From: Prunella strophiata
Taxonomy: Eukaryota > Chordata > Aves > Passeriformes > Prunellidae
Direction of reading: 5' to 3'
Assembly (NCBI GenBank): GCA_036583965.1
Contig: JAZBQD010000017.1
Coordinates: 29,644,310-29,708,309, forward strand
Length of the DNA stretch: 64,000 nt
How positions within the stretch are numbered: the stretch's first letter is position 1; every line of letters begins with the position of its first letter. Of this stretch, positions 36,671 to 61,612 are shown piece by piece. The translations under genes were made by a program, and so were the position numbers. Below the pieces are notes generated by a model. It made no database searches and was not told where the DNA came from. It saw only the letters and a list, made by a program, of their open reading frames with translations.

Positions 36671-39600
36671 TTTATTATCATTAAAAGTAACAATAAGTAG
36701 TTTTAAATTCTTTTGTCTTAAAAATCTAGTGTAACATACTGCTACAGTTCTATGAAACTTACGGCAAAATTGTATCCCCAAACCACACTGTTGTGCCTGA
36801 TCCTCACAGGCATCAATGGTGTGGCACACAAATAGCACAGAAATGGATCGCTCTATACAGCGATGATTATTAGGCCTCAAGATGCTACAAGTTATTTCGT
36901 AAGAGCTATTAAGTATAATTTTTGTTTTCCTCTTTGTTAATATTGCTAGAACAATCAAATATTTCACATAGCTTTTGGTGCCCATGTGATCTTTTAAGAA
37001 CTGTGTTTTATCCCCATACGTCTTCCTGCTATAGTTTTCCATTTTTAAATTTTCCCCCCTTAGTGACACGCCTGCCGCATCTCAGGAGACAAAACCACAG
37101 GGATGTTTGCAGTCACTCTGCACACAGCATCACATATTTCCTTCACATTCTGAAGCCAGCGTTCAGCCCTAACCCTTACCTTTCACATTGCTGCCAGAAC
37201 AACTTGGCAGCACACAGTTCAGGAATATACATGCTCATATTTTAATCTCCAGCTCCTTGGGAGTTCTACAGCTTAGGTTAAGCTCAAGCTAAGTACCCAA
37301 GACAGCTAACTTATAGCAATTTCAGATTTGTGGAAAGGAGCAGCGGCCAGACATTGCAGGACAGATGCATCTTTGCATTACACAGAAAGGCCTGAACAAG
37401 TCATAATACTGTTTATCATTGGCTTGCAGGACCAAAAAATAATATCCACAGGCAAGCACGCATATTGCTGAAAAGAACAGTTCTAATTCTGTCAAGCATT
37501 TAATATGCTGAATTTAAGATTACAATGTTACTCAATACTCAAAAGTAAGCAGAAGCCTTTGAGTGAAACCCTTCTGGCTATCAGAAATGCATTAGAAAAA
37601 AAATAACATAGGGAAACTTCATACAGTCTTTCAGATGTGGTTTGTGTATGATTTCAGATACACAGGATCCCTTTAGATAGGGAATTTCCACATGAACTTC
37701 ACAGTAGCACATGGAATTGGGAAATTCAAAGAAAACCAATCAGTAAGCAGCTTCATGTGCATCTATATTCACTCTGGATTTAGAGAGTCATGGGAAAATT
37801 ATAATCATAGGGTAAAAGTATGGATGATTATCAACAAATTCCATGAACAAACTGCAATTACTCTACAAGAGCAGTTCACACTCTTCTCTAATCAGACCTA
37901 CAACTTAAACTCCAGGAGGAAAGTGGGTGTTAAATTTACTCAATCAAAAAAGAATTTTTGGGGTTTGTTTTCAGCTAGATTTCTTGGGAAAGAAAACCCC
38001 AAAACCAAAAACAATACTTACAGCAAAACTGTGAAATCCTGTCTTACATAATATCCTAAACTACTATCTTGCTTTGTAAATGCACCTAACAGTTTATGAA
38101 TATCTCACCCTTACTCAATAACACCTTAAAGAGTTTTAACTGAGGTAGCCACTAAAACATCACCATACATCAGCAATGCCAACACAAGGTGAAAAGCTCA
38201 ACCAAGATGCTGAAGAAAAGTTAGCCAGCATTTGCTTCCAAAAATGTAATTTTCTCCCTCGTTCTTTTCCTCTAAACCTTGCTTCACTTCCCTTTTCTCT
38301 TCTTGCCCATCTCTAACAAACAGCAATAAAGAAAAGTTTAGCTTTCCAGTTCATTTGTAAAATGTCCTTGGATTTCCAAAACTAAATTTTCAAATGAAGA
38401 ATTGGTGAATTTAGTTTTAAATGAATGTCATTTAGAACACTGACACTGAAGGACAATCTGCCCCCTCAATGACTGACACCTGAGGTTTCAGCTCTATCAT
38501 CTTCCTGCACATGCCTAAGTGCTAGAAGCTGTGGAAAGACACCTGCAAGGGGAAAACACAGAAGCGGTGAAAAGGTCCCTTTCATTTTAAGTCTCACCTA
38601 TATATGTAAACACACAAAGAATCACCTATTAATTCACTGTCTTTCAAGTACTCAGGAAGTTAAATTGCAATTATCATTCCTCTAGCCAAAAAGTACAATG
38701 ATCTGTCATATCCTGGACCTTTATAGTCACAATCATTGCTCAAAATGAAAGCATTTTCAAATTACTTGTATAGCTATGATAGCTTACGCTCAAATTCAAC
38801 ATGAAAAAAAAAAAGTCAGCTTTAAGGATCATTAATACCCTGGTATTTTTGAAAACACTTTCAAGATTTTTTAATGGTCCTTTATCACAGACTATTTTTC
38901 AAGGTAATTCAGAACCTCTTCTATTGACATGCAAATCAACCAACCAATCAAACAAGAAAACTCCAGCTGAAAATCACCCCAATATCTATGTTGTTTAGTA
39001 CACAAATATTGCAGAATGTACATTTGGGTAAACATCTACACTGTACACATACAAGTACATGCACATGTACTGTAAACATCCAGTTCTGACTTCTTTTTTT
39101 CAACCACTATTTGGAATTTGAGTGTCCTCTCCAATTGGCCGAATGTTTTAATGCATATACAGAAATGCAATGTTGCATTTCAGACATATTGCATTGACCC
39201 AAAGCAGCACAAAACCTCTGCTTCTAAGATATATACTTACCAAATAAAAAAGTCTGAAGAGAAAAACCATGCTCTCACTTAAAAAAATAGAGCACTAACG
39301 AGTGTGACGTGCATAATACTGGTTTCTCAATGTAGAGCAGATACTGTGTATATATTCCCAAATATAAAAATAAAATGGTACAAATTGCATGCAACTGTAC
39401 ATAGTGCAGTTCAAGCAATACCAAGGTATTATCCTTATTTTTCTGAAGCATGTGGACAACAGCAAACTTTAGGGTGATAATTGTAACGCGGTCCTTGGGT
39501 TTCTTCTTCCACAGAGACAAAAAAGCAATTTTTATTTCAAAAAACTCTAGTTCACAACAGGGAGACATCTAACAATTTAACCATGATAACTGTACTGTGA

Positions 39601-39997
39601 AGAATTTCTGAATTTTCTTACACATCTAGATTATGCAAAGGGCTTATTGTTTGAAGTGCTTTGCTAGAACTCCTTTTTCACAAACCACAACACACCAAAG
39701 AAAGTGTTTCCTGCTTTCATTACACACAGTTGTTCATCAGGTGGAAGTAGATGAAGGTGGTTTATTACAACATTATAAAACTAACCTCATCCTTATGAAG
39801 CATATGTAATGCACAAATTAAAGTTTCCAGTTAAGCATTACCATATACTAACCCTTTATGTTTGTATAACATAACCAGCTAAGAAATTGTTACTACTGAA
39901 ATCATACACAGGCACCTTGCTATATCATACTTACGTTATAGTTTTCTTTTTAAAACATTCCACAACTGACTCTGCTTTTGGGTCACTTTTGTCCATT
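36671..39997 (-). other. RNF170: RNF170 3' UTR / downstream region
   Basis: AT-rich sequence follows the RNF170 stop. Minus-strand AATAAA signals are at 39536-39531, 39766-39761 and 36676-36671. Use of the last would give a 3' UTR of about 3.3 kb. No other gene is seen, and the ORFs here lack family features. Which signal is used cannot be decided from sequence. Confidence 0.45.
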
Positions 39998-51630
<11,633 letters not shown>

Positions 51631-51637
51631 CACAGCT

Positions 51638-54600
51638 CTAAAATGCAAAAAGAAATATATACATATACATATATTAAAAACATATGTGCACAGACATTTT
51701 CAACACAGTTACAAACAATATGTAAACAGAATAGTTGTTGTTGGGAGAAAAGAGTGGTACAAAAAGAAGGAATGTATCCATTTTTACCAAACACTGAGTT
51801 TGCTGTAGAGGTCTTATGCAGTAGCAAACAAATCTTAAATGACTGCATTATTATTTAAAGATTTAAAAAATAATTAGTCAGCTAGTTTAACTTGAAATCT
51901 TTTTAAGATAAATTGCATAGGAATAGGTCATTACTGAGTTGGCCATGTTCTAAGGACCATCTAGTGAAAAAAAATTTAAATGACTGCATTATCAAGAATT
52001 TTAGCTATTACATACCACATCATTCCTGGTAGGCTAAGCCAACACAGAAACTTAACTTTCACCACTTACACGAATGAAGAAACAAGGACATTTTGGTTTT
52101 AGTGTTAAATGCTCATTTCGATACACAGGAATCACCCAATACATTTTAAACTTCATTTGTTTTCTGTGCATTACCAACCTTTAGCTGGAAACATGGGGAA
52201 AACTTGAAAAAAAAATAGTATTATCAGGCTTCCTTAGTTAGACTCACTTGCTTTATATTTGTTTCACATCTGCAGCCATCAGTGACTAAGGCTAACATTT
52301 ATTAACCTACAGCACTAAACTACAGCTGGAGACATGCGAAATAAAATAAGTTTCCAACCCACTGCTGAATCATTGCTGTTGCAATCAGGAAGTGAAATGA
52401 ACTATGGCTACGAATATTACAAAATCAGAACGGTGAAGCTAACTCTGTCAAATGACATGAAAAGTCATACTGAAGCTCTGTCCATACAATTGAAGTATTT
52501 TCCATGAAGCTGACATGAAATCCCATATTGGTTTCTGAAGGCAGGTAAGACTGGTATCTTTTCCTTTGTTTCCTAGTCCAGCTTGCAAGATTTCACCACT
52601 GTTTCACTACACTTCACAGCTCATGTATCATTTTTAATTTAAACCTTGCTGTCTAGCAAATATCACCAAACACCCTCTGGCCTTGAATTAATTGCAAAAC
52701 TGAAATGGAGTACAAGTCATCAGGATTTTACTGGATACCCACAATGACTACCCTGACAATATTTCAGCATGTCAGTCTATTGCTAATAAAAAAGCATAAT
52801 CTTTTCCCTAAGACAGCTACTCTCACCCTCCACATTTTTTCTAGTGTAAAGCAGTGGGGCTTTTTTCAAGCTTCCTTACATTTGTGGGAGTTGCCTTCTG
52901 TAGCAGGAGTACAAGAGAAGCTGAAACATTCTAAAAGTATTGTTAAGAAGTATAAGTGGTATAAGTAAGTACAATAAGAGCAGAGCAAACTCATGGAGAA
53001 TAAGGGGAGATTTCATTAATTGCTGTATTTTTGGGCTTTCACTGTGAAAACTAAAATGGAATAATGAAGCATATATGAAGTGAAACAATAAACTAAGTTA
53101 TCCTAAGTGTGCCAATCTGAACTGAGACTATTATTTCTGTAACTATAGTCAATTTTTTGCTAATTACAGCTTTCAACAAGCAACTGTGTCACAGTATTTG
53201 GAAAGAGTAACTTCTTTCAAAGGTGGAACACCAGTGACTCATAGAAAGGAATGCTTAAAGTAGGTCAGTGTTTACACACGTTTCATATATACTAATGAAT
53301 GAAAGACCAGATCTTTGTGGAAAGGTCTTACATAGGAACATGGGCCTACACAAGGAGTTAGAACATTTCTCTGCATAGCTAGTTACACAATTACATTCCT
53401 ATAGCTAACGCCATGAGGTTAAGGGGTTGTGAAATTTTTCTGAGCAGTGGTTCCCTGGTGCTGAGGATCTGGACTGGCAGGTGTGCTGTAATGCCTCCGT
53501 AGCTCAACATTACCTGCCTGTATATTTAATTTCTTTGCATATCCTGTCCTGAAGAAGCTTCTCTTTGTTACACTGCAGCATTCTGAGACAGCCATTTTCT
53601 ACAACTGTGCATGCTGATATCTTCAATTTCTATGTTTTTCCTCCTTCAGTAGTCAATTAATGAGTCAATTAATTTTTACTCTGTCCCACTGTTTTTTCTG
53701 GATTGACCACTCAGAACAAAATCAGAAGTAAATGTCAAGGAACTGGTATAAGTCCTCCCTCGTTCCACATCAGTTCTGTTAGAATATACCAACATGCCAA
53801 TGAAAACTACCTCCCATTAAGTATTACACAGGGTTTTGGTTTTGGGGTTTTTTTTCAGAAATACCTATCGTGTCAGAGACATGCAGATGATTTAACTGCA
53901 CCTTTGGAAGGCAAGCGCTTCTTACATTAACACCTGAACTTCCTCTGTCACTGCTTGCTTGATGCCCTTTGAAAACAACACATGGATTATCAATATCACA
54001 CCAATTTAAATCAGTTTCCCTCAACAGCCTTCAAGACATCTACTCCAGCTCTTCCCTCTTTGCATGTTCCTTGCAACAACACTTCAAATTCTTATCTGCC
54101 TGCCATCAATAGCACTCACTGCATCTGCTTGCCTTAATTTCTGCTCACCCACCTTTCTTGAAGTACCAAACTAAGGTGCCAAAGTTAGCATCAGAACATG
54201 AAAATTAAATACACAGATCCTCACTTGCTCTTCCTTCTTGCACATAATGCCAGTTACTTATATTTACTTCAGCCCTTCACTTTGAAACATATGCGACTTT
54301 CCCAATAACCTTTTTGACATAAGCATAGTGTACAAGAAAAATTCATTGCACAGTCCTTCTCTCCGCATAAACACCCTGAGACACTTTGTTTTCACCTAAT
54401 GTATCAATACTGCAAAGACTATATAGAGGGGGAGTGGAATCTGCCTCAGTCTCACTCCCAGCTGCTTCTATCACTGAGTTCTAGAGAAGACAAACTATCA
54501 ATGCTTAATGCCCATATTTTAATTTATTTGCTGTTTCTGGACAGCCAACAAGTGCTGTGTATATTTTTCTTTTTACTTCCAACACTTTCACTCAATAAGA

Positions 54601-57600
54601 TCATTGCACAGGAGAGCTCACAAGACTTGTGTAGACTAGGTACTACAAAACAGAAGGGTATCACTTCAAAAGAACCAATACATACTTTCTCTGAATTCAT
54701 GCCTCAGTAGAGACAGTAACAATCTCCTCCTCCTCCTCCTATCTCTGAGATAGGATGTTAAAAAAAACAATGTCTACAAAGAAAATGTTAAAATACACTA
54801 AAAGAAAAAATGTCTGACTGAAGGAGGAAGGAATTTTGTGATTTCAAGGCTATCTTGAATGTTTTCAAACAAAATACCCAGAACTGGAGGTTTGCAATTC
54901 ATGTTTCTTTAAGTGCAACTACAACAGCCAAAAAGTGATCTGCAGTGGTTTGAATGTATGATAAGCTAGATAACTAAAAATAGCTTCTAAGAAATCTCAC
55001 CTCACAGTGCATGTGTTCAGCAATTGTTGTTCTTTCAGCTGGTGCAACTAAGAAGCAAGCTACAGGAGATTTAAATAATGTAATGAAGACTCAGTCTTCG
55101 GAGACAGCCAGCCTTGATAAAGACCAAGTGTGTGTCAGAGAAACCTTCCAGCACCAGACTTTATTACATATACCTAATCACACCTAAAATAGTTACAGTT
55201 AATAATTTGATGCAATTCAAGAGTGAGTTAGTATGGCTTATACTAAATTCCATCCATTGATCCATTACATTTTTCCAGTTATTTTTCCAGCATTTCATCA
55301 ACCTTTTCCTCATCTAATTATTTTTAGATCTGGGTTCTACATCACAGGCTTTTCAGACATTAAATTACTTGAAAGTTTTTCCTTCTTTCTTTTCTGTAGG
55401 TTTATGTTACCTTGTTTCTTTCTAAAATTGCAAAGATTTGAAATTTTTTATTGCTCTGTTTCTATTCTTTAATACAATAAATTAATTCCTGTCTACACTA
55501 GCTCTGAGAAAAGTACCAACTGTATAAGATTACTTCAGGGGAAAAAAGGCGGTAATTAAAAATAGATTAAATTCTGATAAATTATTTCTGGTTGTACTTA
55601 AGACTTTTTCTGTTTTCAGCCATTTCACAAGGATAGTTTTCTTAAATGCAAGCATAACTCCACCCTATGAGAGGATGAAAACCAAGCAACATCTAATAAT
55701 ACTCACATCAAAACTGGAATTTATACAATTAACTTCAGAATTTAAAAAATATCAATCACAAACTTTTAAAAACTGACAAAAACGCTGGGCCTTTTTCCTG
55801 CTTCAAAAACAACACCACCAAAGCCCAAATCTTAAATTCCAGGTTTATTTAATCTTCAGACTACTGGCACTTGCTTCAAGTAAAGCAATACAGAGAAGGG
55901 GAAAAAGACAAGGAGTTACTCCTCCATTCCAATTGGGCTAGCTAAATTACAGCTTGACATTACATTCCAGTAAACTGGGATCCAGTTCATCTCTATGAGG
56001 GTTCTTGATGGCTGGAGAGTATAAACAACCTCCCAGTAAATTGTCCACAAAAGGTTTTGCAATAGAAAGGAATGCAATTTACTGTTTGCAAAATCATACA
56101 GTTTTTTTGTAAATCTGTCAATAATTAATCATCTATACAGAAAACCACCTTGCTTATTACCAGTTTTTCTCAGAGTGACCACTGACAGAAGGTAACACTA
56201 ATTTTTTTTTTTTACATTTCAAATAAGAATCTACAGACCTTTTCACAGTTACATTTTCCCCTCTGTGGTTATGTATGAACAATGCATGCAGATTTAAGCA
56301 AAAAAAAAAGAAAACTATAACGAGCAATACTGCAAATAGAATGGCTTTTATTCTTGGAAATTCATATAGATAACATTGAAGTGTGAGGGAATGAAGACAT
56401 ACACTAGTGTGGATGTATTATTTCTTAATTTTTCAGATCTGAAAAGTATTATTAGGACTTTTAATGTTCAACATAAAGCACAGCTACAATACCCTATGCC
56501 ATGACTCATAAAGACAATGAAAAACAGTCCAGTCTTTACCATGATATGTTAAACAGCTGTCAGCTATCCAAAGTCAGAATTTTTCCCATAGTTTTCTGAA
56601 GTATTTGAATTTTTCTGAGTTTATCAGGGAAGTGCCATATGATAATATACTCTTAAAACCACTGAGATTTTTAGGACCCACTACCAAAGGAATGTGCAAG
56701 CACAGTGAAAAAGAAATAAGAGGCTCTCTTGATGTCTGAGAAGTAAACAATGAGGTAAGCAATACTGATGTGAGATACACGTTATTAACCTTACTGTACT
56801 GACTTTGTGAGCATGGTACAATTTGCTCAACATTTGAAAGGTAATTTGGATAACAATGTGTCCTTTATGGGATGGGCTGGGAGTGAACCAGATGAGAAAA
56901 ATGGAGTTTTGGGTTTTCATTAATTTCAGTTTTATTTTGAGTGTTTTTCTCTTGATGCAGTACTGGCAGCCACCATCAGTTCTTGAAAAAATTAAAAGTT
57001 AATTATAAAGTGATGGTGGGCCATTGTGCAAGCCAGAACCTGCAATTCCTTTTGCCAGTTGCCTTTTATTAGCAAAAGCATCACCCCCACCCTTTGAAAA
57101 AGCTGCTTAATTTATAGGGGTTGTGTGTTTTCCAGGATAAGCTAATTCATCTCCACCTAGTCAAATACCACGTTAGACTTTCTTAAGAACAAAGAGGCTT
57201 TAACACCTCAAAATTTTCTTCTATATAAGAGAAACAAACAAAAAATTGGCTTCATTTGTATCAAAAGGTTTCTAATAAGATTGGCCTGTTTTAGATAACA
57301 TACACCAACTTCTAAGAATTTAAGCATACTGAAACAAAGCATACTTATTCTGTAATCCACTCCCTGAACATATATTAGCTTATGCTGAAATATCTACAGG
57401 CATAAATTTAGCGTATTTTATTTAAGAGAAAAACAGCCAAAAATTCACAAAATAAAGACAAACTTTACATGTAGGGCAAAAATTGAGACCTGTCTCATCA
57501 GAAGCTATCTAATTACTTCCTGCTCCAGTGTAGTAGCAGGTCATGGCCCTGCTCTTTGGTTGACAATGGGACTTTGTGAATGGATTTGCCTCAGCAAACT

Positions 57601-58415
57601 GGATCCTACAGTTATTTATACACTCTTTCTTTAAGAGTCCAAAGATATGCCCAGACTGCATTCAGAAACAATTAACAACAGCAGGCATGAACTACATATC
57701 ATGAACAGTGGAAGTGTTGAAGATTCTATGAGTTTACTAGCCTATATCCTAAATCAGCTAAATGCTGAGGTGATAGCTTTTATCCAGGTTCCTTAGTGTG
57801 CTAAAGTCAGACTTCAAAGAAGTGGTGCTGGCAAATATAACATTATAGAACAGAAATAATAGAAATGATTGATGGTGTACTTAGAAAAAGTGTTTCTGAG
57901 GAAACAGGATTTATTAGCTTTTCATTTTTGTGAGCCGAGTCTTACTTGAATGAAGCACCACACAACAATCTCTAGTACTAAATATCTCCCTCTATTACAA
58001 AAATCAGTGGGAGAAAATCCAAAGGGCACATTTACTAACAGAAATTAAAAAAAAATCTAATATAGCAACATAAAAATTGATGAGATATATTCTGTGACAA
58101 GGCTGTTAAAACTGACTTGGGATTACTTTACTAGAATTTCATGCAGTTTGTTAATGCATCATTATTATGAGTTTGCATCAACTTTGGGTTTACAAATCAG
58201 TTCAGCTGGTACAAGAAATACAGCCAAACTCAGTTGTATAATATTCAGTTATATGCTTACCATGAACCACCTTTGCTTTCAGGACTGTGCTGACTACACT
58301 CAAGTGTACACATACCCTTTGCAAAAGAGAATGGAAAAGGACTGAACAGCCTTGCCAAGAGAGAGCAGAGGGAAATTTCAGTAAGCAAACAATGATTTTG
58401 TTGAGTATATCTTAC
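51638..58415 (-). other. RNF170: RNF170 5' intron
   Basis: About 6.8 kb of AT-rich sequence upstream of the first coding exon. It holds a short TA/CA-rich run near 51655-51680 and a (CTC)n run at about 54725-54740. I recognise no gene. ORFs are under about 105 codons, lack motifs and are scattered over both strands. Confidence 0.6.
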
Positions 58416-58497
58416 GAACTGACCAACTGAGGCACTTGCCTGATAAAGCCGGTTTCTGCAGGGTCTGAGGTCAGCAGTCTCCGAGGCACATTTTTTC
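58416..58497 (-). other. RNF170: Candidate noncoding 5' exon of RNF170
   Basis: On the minus strand a long T-rich tract (58533-58500, over 25 pyrimidines) ends CTCTTTAG. The following 82 bases start GAAAAAATGTGCC and end CAGTTC before a strong donor GTAAGATAT. The exon would carry a short upstream ORF (ATGTGCCTCGGAGACTGCTGA). There is no long coding potential and no protein match. It is proposed from splice signals alone. Confidence 0.35.
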
Positions 58498-59939
58498 CTA
58501 AAGAGAAAAAAAAAAAAAAAAAGAAGAAAAAAGAAAGTAGATATTCTACTTTTGCTGATGGAATCATGCTTTGCAAATTAAAATTAATGCAGCTGCAAAC
58601 AACAGGTGCAAGGCTGTGAGAGGAAATAATCCAAAACTCATATACCATTCTACTGGGAAAACAAAATATCTCAAATAATTTTTCTCCTGAGTCCAAAACC
58701 ATGTGGATGGCTTGAAGCAAAAAGACAAATTCAATGGCCTGTTTAGCATCACTGTTCTGAATATCTGCCTGGGTGACTATGACTTGTGTAAAACAATTCC
58801 CAACAAAGTTTTCTACCACTTTGGAAGGCAAAAAACATACTGAAAGGTATAGAGTTCTAAACAAAGCAGAGAGTGGAACTGAATTCAAATGCAGATAGGA
58901 GCATGAGAAAGAGCCTGCTGCTAATGCCTTCAGCTTGGATATCTGACTTTCCTGGTCAGACAGGAAGAAAAAGAAAATATTGTCACTTTGTTATAATAAT
59001 GTTTACTGGAATATGGTAGTACTTCAGCTAAGCATGAGGAGGCTTCAGATGTCTCTTAGGAAAAGTGCCCAAGAATTCCTTACTGCAGGAAGTGCTACCT
59101 CCATATACCACCTCATATCTAAAATAGATAGCAAGGCAAAAAAGCAATACTCTATTTGTTTGCATCAACAAAATACAAGCTACACCTCATGGCAACAGGC
59201 AAAGTAGAGTGGGAAATGAGACACAGGGGAAGATATAAAAGCAAACCTTAAACAGTGCAATGTACCTGTGAAAGCATCGTTTGTCAAAAGTACCAAGCAT
59301 GTTGCTTAAAGCACACATTAAAACTTGGAATGGAACGTTGGTAGTTGTGCAGTTTTCTAGGACTTTAAAATCATTCTGAAACTGAAAGTTACCCTTAAAT
59401 GAAGACAGATTTGATTTATAACTTACACAGCAGATTATACAATGAGATCAGTGAGTAAATACTTTCCTGGGAAAACCTGAAAATTTTCATAGCTTCTACA
59501 ATACTCTTCAGTTCAAAAGAAGCTCACATAAAGGCAGCACTCAGCTTTTGTCCATGCTACTAATTTATTAAATGGAAAACTCTGAGAAAACAGGGAAAAT
59601 AGTGAGTTTCCACATCTGTGACCCTTCCTGTTTATACAACCCTCCACTGTTATCAGTGCCTTGTGCCTGCTACTCCATGTCACTGCATGTCAGGCCCGTT
59701 GTTAACTGATAGGGAACTGCAGAACTTATCATGATGCCACACACTCTCATTGCAAACTTCAAATAGTCCAAAATCCAATACACTACTGAGAAAGAGTTGC
59801 TTGAACTCCTCAGGTGACCCATTTGAAGCATGATAGAGATCTCCTCTGGCTGGGGCACAGCAAGGATGTAGGGGCACTCTGGTCCACAGACAGACTCCTT
59901 GTTTTTGAGATTAAAAAATCAATTTAATCACCTGAAGAA
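58498..59939. other. Sequence between the candidate RNF170 5' exon and the CR1 cluster
   Basis: Probably RNF170 intron 1. A-rich at 58501-58535, otherwise AT-rich and unclassified. ORFs are short and featureless. Confidence 0.55.
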
Positions 59940-60135
59940 TCACACAGAACCAACTAGGCTGTAAAGTACCACTGAGATCATCAAGTCAAATCTAAGACTG
60001 AACACCTCTCTGTCAACCACACCATGACACCAAGTGTCGTGTCCAGTCTTTCCTTGAACACCCATTGGGACGGTGACTCCACCACCTCCCTGGGCAACCC
60101 GTTTCAGTATCTAATCATCCTTCTTCCCAGTCACC
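59940..60135 (-). mobile_element. CR1-like LINE fragment
   Basis: The plus strand shows AGATCATCAAGTCAAATCTA and TTCCTTGAACACCCATTGGG. GGTGACTCCACCACCTCCCT, CTGGGCAACCCGTTTCAGTA and TTCTTCCCAG follow. These are CR1 3'-region blocks of a different subfamily from the next copy. The terminal repeat is eroded. Confidence 0.8.
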
Positions 60136-60162
60136 ACTTGCAACTAGTTCTAAACAAGTAAC

Positions 60163-60512
60163 TTATAGAATCATAGAATGTTAAGAGATTGGAAAGAACC
60201 TTAAAGATCACCCAGTTCCAACATCCCCATGCCACAGACTGGGACACCTCTCACTAGACCAGGCTGCTCAAGTCTTAACCAAACTGGTTTTGAACAGTGC
60301 CAGGGTTTGGGCATCCACAACCTCCTCGGACAACTTGTTTCAGCATCTCAACGCCCCTGACAGTAAAAAATTCCTTGTGGCTACCTAGCCTAAATTTCCC
60401 TTCTTTAAGTTTAAACCCATTACTCCTTGTCATTACAGTTGCTAACAAAGAGTTTTCCTCTGACTTCCCTGCAGACCCCCTTCAGATACTGGTCTGAAGG
60501 TTGCCTGTTCAT
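60163..60512 (-). mobile_element. CR1 LINE 3'-end fragment
   Basis: The plus strand begins TATAGAATCATAGAATGTTA and continues GATTGGAAAGAACCTTAAAG, GACACCTCTCACTAGACCAG and GGGCATCCACAACCTCCTCG. It ends near CAGATACTGGTCTGAAGGTT. Only the 3' end is present. It lies 27 bp from the preceding CR1 fragment. Confidence 0.9.
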
Positions 60513-60559
60513 TAAATTTACTACTAAATTTGTTGAAAGGAAGCTAACGTCGTTGTCTT

Positions 60560-60830
60560 CTCCAAAAAGAGAGGAAAACATCGTCAAGGCTGCTCTATAC
60601 ACAAGCCAAGCTACACTAGATACGAAGACTATGATATGTCTGTGGGGGTAGGGTCATTTCCCACTCCAAAAGGAGGAAAACTTTGTAGGGGCTGCTCCTT
60701 TCACAAACAGAAGGAAGTCTGTGGGTGAAAGGTCATTTTTCTACTCCAAAAAGAGAGAAAAACCTTGTAGGGGCCACTCCACTCAGAAGCCAAGCCACAT
60801 TAGACACCAACATTGATAACGCCTGCGGTA
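60560..60830. repeat. Decayed tandem repeat, three units of about 80-104 bp
   Basis: Units start at 60560, 60664 and 60744 with CTCCAAAA(A)G-AGAGGAAAA. They share (T)TTGTAGGGGC(T/C)(G/A)CTCC, CAGAAGCCAAGCCACA-type and TCTGTGGG..GGTCATTT blocks. Spacing is 104 then 80 bp, with several indels between copies. The source family was not recognised. Confidence 0.75.
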
Positions 60831-60859
60831 CACCATCCTCCCAGCCCCGCCGGACACTC

Positions 60860-61216
60860 CACACACAGACACACACACACACAGACACACACACACACAG
60901 ACACACACATACACAGACACACACATACACAGACACACACATACACAGACACACACACAGACACAGACACACAGACACACAGACACAGACACACAGACAC
61001 AGACACACAGACACACAGACACAGACACACAGACACAGACACACAGACACACAGACACAGACACACAGACACACAGACACACAGACACAGACACACAGAC
61101 ACACAGACACAGACACACACACACACACAGACACACACACACACACACAGACACACACACACAGACACACACACACAGACACACACACACAGACACACAC
61201 ACACAGACACACACAC
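60860..61216. repeat. CACA/CACAGA compound array (about 357 bp) beside the RNF170/HOOK3 promoter
   Basis: The array consists only of AC, ACAG and a few ACAT units. It is layered: 16-bp units with one CATA (60895-60950), a central block of ACACAG-type units (about 60955-61115), then longer (AC)n-ACAG units to 61216. It ends 4 bp or less before the CpG island. Open frames across it (Thr-His and Val-Cys runs) are artefacts. Confidence 0.97.
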
Positions 61217-61612
61217 GGAGCCGGGCGAAGCGCTGCAGATCCCTCCTACCCGAGGGCCCGGCGGCGTTCGAGGCGCCTCGGCGGGCACGCAGCGGAGAGG
61301 CTCGCGTCTCCCGCACCCTTCCCAGTCTCCCAGCGGCCGGCCGTGAGGGGCGGAGAGCCCGGCCCGCTCGGCTCCGGCCCCGCCCGTGCCCCGCGGTACC
61401 TCAGCCGCCGCTCGCCGCCGGCCTCGCGGCCCCGCCCGTCCCCCGCCGCCGCCGGGTCGCGCCGCGTCCCCGCCCCGCCCCGCGGCCGCCGGGCGCAGGC
61501 GCGCGGCCGGTCCGTCAGGGCGCGGTGACGTGTCGGCGCCACCGCCCGGCCCGGTGACGGGGCGGGGCGGGGACCGGCGGTACCGAACCGGCCGCGGCCC
61601 CGCAGTCCCGCC
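61217..61612. promoter_or_regulatory. CpG-island divergent promoter of RNF170 (-) and HOOK3 (+)
   Basis: A sharp CpG island starts at the edge of the CA-rich array and continues into HOOK3 intron 1. It contains GC boxes (about 61558-61572) and CRE-like TGACGTG at 61526-61532. No TATA box is seen. A possible RNF170 exon 1 donor on the minus strand is CTGAG/GTACCG at 61400/61399, a weak match. RNF170 and HOOK3 are head to head, so a shared promoter is inferred; start sites are not visible. Confidence 0.65.

Noticed and set aside
58412..58888. 158-codon minus-strand open frame with a poly-Phe run
   Set aside because: The Phe run is the pyrimidine tract of a splice acceptor, and the flanks have no homology I recognise. 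The splice signals are more informative than the frame.
60725..61528. 267-codon Thr/His-rich plus frame and Val/Cys-rich minus frames
   Set aside because: They are translations of the CA-rich array running into the CpG island.
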